A stretch of DNA of 9,391 nt from Flavobacteriales bacterium. Its GTDB lineage: Bacteria; Bacteroidota; Bacteroidia; Flavobacteriales_D; Sanyastnellaceae. Of the stretch, positions 7,304 through 9,391 are shown one piece after another. The stretch is from positions 1 to 9,391 of the forward strand of contig JAIYCK010000148.1 of NCBI GenBank assembly GCA_027488055.1, written 5' to 3'. The position numbers and the translations under genes are program-made. Below the pieces are notes generated by a model. It did no database searches. It was not told the origin of the DNA and saw only the letters and a list, made by a program, of their open reading frames with translations. Numbering within the stretch: the first letter of the stretch is position 1; each line of letters starts with the position of its first letter.

Positions 7304-8137
7304 ATGAGTTTATCTTTTTTAAAATTTCCTGCACACGAGTTACCCGAGCGCGGCAGCCAACTAAGCGAGAAATACCGCACAGTTCCACCGTTTCCACACA
7401 TTTACATTGATGATTTCTTTGAGGCCGATGCCTTGAGAGAGGTTGTCAATGAATTTCCAGAATTGGGTCAGGAGGATATCAATTACGTGAATCCCAATGA
7501 AAGTAAATTCGCGTCCAAAGGGGAGGGTAGACTAGGGCCTCGCGCCAAAGAATTGGTGCATCTGCTGAATTCCGAGCCTTTCTTGCAGTTTCTGCAGGAA
7601 ATGACGGGTATCCAAGAGACCTTGATTCCAGATCCCTATTTGGAAGGAGGAGGCTATCATCAAATCAAACCGGGCGGCTTTTTGAAAGTCCATGTCGATT
7701 TTCATAAGCATCGCGGGATGAAATTGGATCGACGTATCAATGTACTAGTTTATTTGAATGAAGATTGGGAAGAGTCCTTTGGCGGCCATTTTGAACTCTG
7801 GGAAAAGGATATGAGTCAATGTGCAGTGCGGATTGCTCCTCTGTTCAATCGCATGGCCATTTTTTCTACAACTGATTACAGTTGGCATGGTCATCCCGAT
7901 GCACTGACTTGTCCCCCAAATAGAAGTCGTCGGAGTTTAGCGCTCTATTATTATACGAATGGTCGTCCTGCTGATGAGATCCGTCCGGAGAATCGTAGTC
8001 GAATTACAACGACCTTCGTAGCGCGCGAAGGCCAGGATTCATCAAAAATGAAAGTATTCAATGGAGTTGTCAATTTTGCGAATGATGTGATGCCACCTTT
8101 CTTGGTGCGTTGGATCAAAAAATTCAGGAATACGTAA
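7304..8137 (+). CDS. 2-oxoglutarate/Fe(II)-dependent oxygenase (prolyl-4-hydroxylase-like fold)
   Basis: This 277-residue soluble protein should hydroxylate or otherwise oxidise a substrate using O2, 2-oxoglutarate and Fe(II). The iron ligands are visible: H130 and D132 in KVHVDFH, and a distal histidine in SWHGHP (H195, possibly H197). The 2-oxoglutarate-anchoring arginine is in RSRRSLALYYY (R209 or R210). Supporting family segments are FPHIYIDDFF (30-39), GGGYHQIKPGGFLKVH (115-130), LVYLNEDW (148-155) and FGGHFELW (159-166). The order and spacing fit the 2OG-FeII_Oxy_3 type. No signal peptide or membrane segment is seen. The ATG at 7304 leaves a short lead before the domain and is the most sensible start, though no Shine-Dalgarno precedes it. 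Its stop overlaps the methyltransferase start by one base, so the two are almost surely co-translated. Substrate unknown: the subfamily includes small-molecule, glycan and protein modifiers. Confidence 0.88.
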   Translation: MSLSFLKFPAHELPERGSQLSEKYRTVPPFPHIYIDDFFEADALREVVNEFPELGQEDINYVNPNESKFASKGEGRLGPRAKELVHLLNSEPFLQFLQEMTGIQETLIPDPYLEGGGYHQIKPGGFLKVHVDFHKHRGMKLDRRINVLVYLNEDWEESFGGHFELWEKDMSQCAVRIAPLFNRMAIFSTTDYSWHGHPDALTCPPNRSRRSLALYYYTNGRPADEIRPENRSRITTTFVAREGQDSSKMKVFNGVVNFANDVMPPFLVRWIKKFRNT

Positions 8138-8139
8138 TG
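8126..8139 (+). promoter_or_regulatory. Shine-Dalgarno-like site and TAATG coupling that set the methyltransferase start
   Basis: AGGA (8126-8129) precedes the ATG at 8137 by seven bases, and the oxygenase TAA (8135-8137) shares its last A with that ATG. Ribosomes finishing the oxygenase can restart directly on the methyltransferase. Confidence 0.7.
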
Positions 8140-8931
8140 CCGCACATTCCTACCTTATATCCACACTACATCGATGTGGAGCCTTTTACCGAATATCGGG
8201 ACTATCCGGTGCACCTAGAGCGTCTGCGCTGGTTGATCAAAACCATTGATGAGATGAAAGGTGCTGGACACGTGCGCATATTGGATGTGGGCTGTGGCAC
8301 CGGCAATATTACGTTGCCTCTGGGCTTGATTCCACGCGCAACGGTAGTGGGTATCGATATGTATCAGCCCAATATCGACGAGTGCAACAGAAAGAACACC
8401 TATCCCAATGTCACGGTGACCTTTGCTCGTTTGAATGAGTATCCCATTGAAGACTTCGATGTGATCATATTCACAGAGGTACTCGAGCACATCCCTGGCT
8501 ATGAAACATTGTTGTCGGACCTTTCGAAAAGAATGAAGCCAGGTGCCCAAGTTTTGGTGACTATTCCCAACGGATGGGGACCGTTTGAGTGGGCCATGAC
8601 ACCTATGTATATCATGCGTCGCATGGGCCTCAATGGATTCATTGGAAAGGTGAAAAAGCTTTTGGGAAAAAAGGAACCTTATGCCTTGAATCAAGAAATT
8701 GATCCCCATGTCAATTTTTTCACGCGCAAACAAATTCAAAGGGATTGCGAAACGTACCATTTTGAGATGATCGAGTTCAGAAAGTCATTTGTTATGGCTC
8801 CTATTTTCGAAACCTATTTGCCTTTTATCTCCCTCCGCAAATTGGCTTTTTACGACAATAAATTGGCGCAGGTGCTGCCAACTTTTTTGGCGAGCGGCTG
8901 GTATTATCGTATCCAAAAAGTAACGAAATAG
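8137..8931 (+). CDS. Class I SAM-dependent methyltransferase
   Basis: This 264-residue cytosolic protein has a Rossmann-type methyltransferase core. Motif I is ILDVGCGTGNITLPLG (48-63). Post-I is VVGIDMYQPNID (70-81), where D74 should bind the SAM ribose. Motif II is FDVIIFTEVLEHIP (107-120), and motif III lies near KPGAQVLVTIPNGWGPFEW (134-152). The EVLEHI segment is typical of UbiG-like and Methyltransf_11/23 enzymes that act on small molecules, lipids or sugars; the acceptor is unknown. The C-terminal third (about 155-264) is basic and aromatic and lacks a domain I recognise. I prefer the ATG at 8137 to an in-frame TTG at 8110: it overlaps the oxygenase stop as TAATG (8135-8139), and AGGA (8126-8129) sits seven bases upstream, the only good Shine-Dalgarno-like site in the window. 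Coupled expression with the oxygenase suggests sequential tailoring of one molecule. Confidence 0.92.
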   Translation: MPHIPTLYPHYIDVEPFTEYRDYPVHLERLRWLIKTIDEMKGAGHVRILDVGCGTGNITLPLGLIPRATVVGIDMYQPNIDECNRKNTYPNVTVTFARLNEYPIEDFDVIIFTEVLEHIPGYETLLSDLSKRMKPGAQVLVTIPNGWGPFEWAMTPMYIMRRMGLNGFIGKVKKLLGKKEPYALNQEIDPHVNFFTRKQIQRDCETYHFEMIEFRKSFVMAPIFETYLPFISLRKLAFYDNKLAQVLPTFLASGWYYRIQKVTK

Positions 8932-8971
8932 GACGAATGAAGCCATGTAAGAATGGTCTAGTTCTAAAAAC

Positions 8972-9000
8972 AAAAAATCCCGCCAGAGCGGGATTTTTTT
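8972..9000. terminator. Bidirectional intrinsic terminator between convergent genes
   Basis: ATCCCGC (8977-8983) and GCGGGAT (8988-8994) form a GC-rich stem around a CAGA loop. Six A residues precede it and seven T residues (8994-9000) end it, so both strands carry a hairpin plus U-tract. It lies 40 bases after the methyltransferase stop and 20 bases past the end of the minus-strand T9SS gene, serving both. Confidence 0.93.
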
Positions 9001-9019
9001 ATGCTTTAAATTGCAATCA

Positions 9020-9391
9020 TCAATGCTGAATTTCTACCTTGGAAACAACTACTCCGTTGGTGGATACGAATTGCATGTAGTACAAACCGGCACTTAAATC
9101 CGAAACTTGGATCGAACGTTCATTCGGGGCGATGTACTTGATCAACCGGCCAGTGGCATCCAAAAGTGCGATTTGTTGGATCGTTGCATCAGCAGGTATA
9201 TTCCAGCTGAAGTAATTTGAACTCGGATTTGGGTAAACGGAAATCGCTGCGTCATAATGCTCATTAACTGCATCCAAACAATCACTGTTTATTCCGAAAT
9301 TATCCGCTCCATAATAAGAGCCAAATAATATTTCAGCAGCGCCTATGTTGGTGTTATTGCTAACGACATTGGCAAAGATTCCCAATGCTTG
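9020..9391 (-). CDS. C-terminal part of a T9SS-secreted protein with type A sorting domain (5' end outside window)
   Basis: The frame is open from the right edge (first codons CAA GCA TTG) to TGA at 9020-9022, giving 123 residues in view. The last 75 or so form a typical T9SS type A sorting domain: VYPNPSSNYFSW, then a LLDATGRLI strand (the family's D-x-x-G-R/K segment), then DLSAGLYYMQF and a final VVSKVEIQH strand. In characterised Bacteroidota such domains direct passage through the outer membrane by the type IX system and are often cleaved on export, releasing the cargo or attaching it to the surface. The stretch before the domain includes GAAEILFGSYYGADNF and SDCLDAVNEHYDAA, which give no clear function. 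The catalytic or binding part lies outside the window, so the cargo type is unknown. Confidence 0.87.
   Translation of the reverse strand, partial: QALGIFANVVSNNTNIGAAEILFGSYYGADNFGINSDCLDAVNEHYDAAISVYPNPSSNYFSWNIPADATIQQIALLDATGRLIKYIAPNERSIQVSDLSAGLYYMQFVSTNGVVVSKVEIQH

Noticed and set aside
8110..8136. TTG start nine codons upstream for the methyltransferase
   Set aside because: It lies within the oxygenase gene with no Shine-Dalgarno, whereas the ATG at 8137 has AGGA at good spacing and a TAATG overlap.
8215..8760. A 181-residue minus-strand open frame opposite the methyltransferase
   Set aside because: It is antisense to the methyltransferase core motifs and carries no family signature.
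1..9391. CRISPR arrays, insertion sequences, tRNA genes and phage genes
   Set aside because: I saw no regularly spaced direct repeats, transposase motifs, tRNA cloverleaf or phage proteins on either strand.

Overview
The window reads as chromosomal DNA from a member of the Bacteroidota. Three things point there: a C-terminal type IX secretion (T9SS) sorting domain at the right edge, a very long DUF2723 membrane protein of the kind common in that phylum, and the lack of convincing Shine-Dalgarno sequences before most starts. Base composition looks moderate and even across the genes. I cannot place it below phylum level from this sequence.

Layout from left to right. 1-531 (+) is the C-terminal part of a TerC-family integral membrane protein, cut by the window edge. 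532-749 is a gap rich in inverted repeats. 750-2981 (+) is a complete FecA-type TonB-dependent outer-membrane receptor. 2982-3425 is a gene-free stretch holding a 12-bp palindrome, a 9-bp inverted repeat and, at its right end, a strong terminator that serves the next gene. 3426-7046 (-) is a 1206-residue polytopic DUF2723 protein, probably a GT-C-fold glycosyltransferase related to the eukaryotic protein O-mannosyltransferase TMEM260. 7047-7303 is a divergent intergenic region with a candidate promoter. 7304-8137 (+) is a 2-oxoglutarate/Fe(II) oxygenase, joined by a TAATG stop/start overlap to a class I SAM methyltransferase (8137-8931, +). A bidirectional terminator (8972-9000) separates it from the 3' end of a T9SS-secreted protein (9020-9391, -), which runs off the right edge.

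How the genes fit together: the oxygenase and methyltransferase look like a two-gene operon that modifies one small molecule, lipid or glycan in successive steps. The divergently placed DUF2723 protein may add sugars to exported proteins, and T9SS cargo such as the right-edge protein is a possible acceptor; that link is inference from family knowledge and proximity only. The receptor and the TerC protein are envelope metal-handling functions and need not be linked to the rest.

I found no tRNA, rRNA, CRISPR array, insertion sequence or phage gene. Most of the window is ordinary Bacteroidota content. The points most worth a second look are the nested inverted repeats at 531-666, the coupled oxygenase-methyltransferase pair, and the DUF2723 protein as a possible bacterial counterpart of TMEM260.
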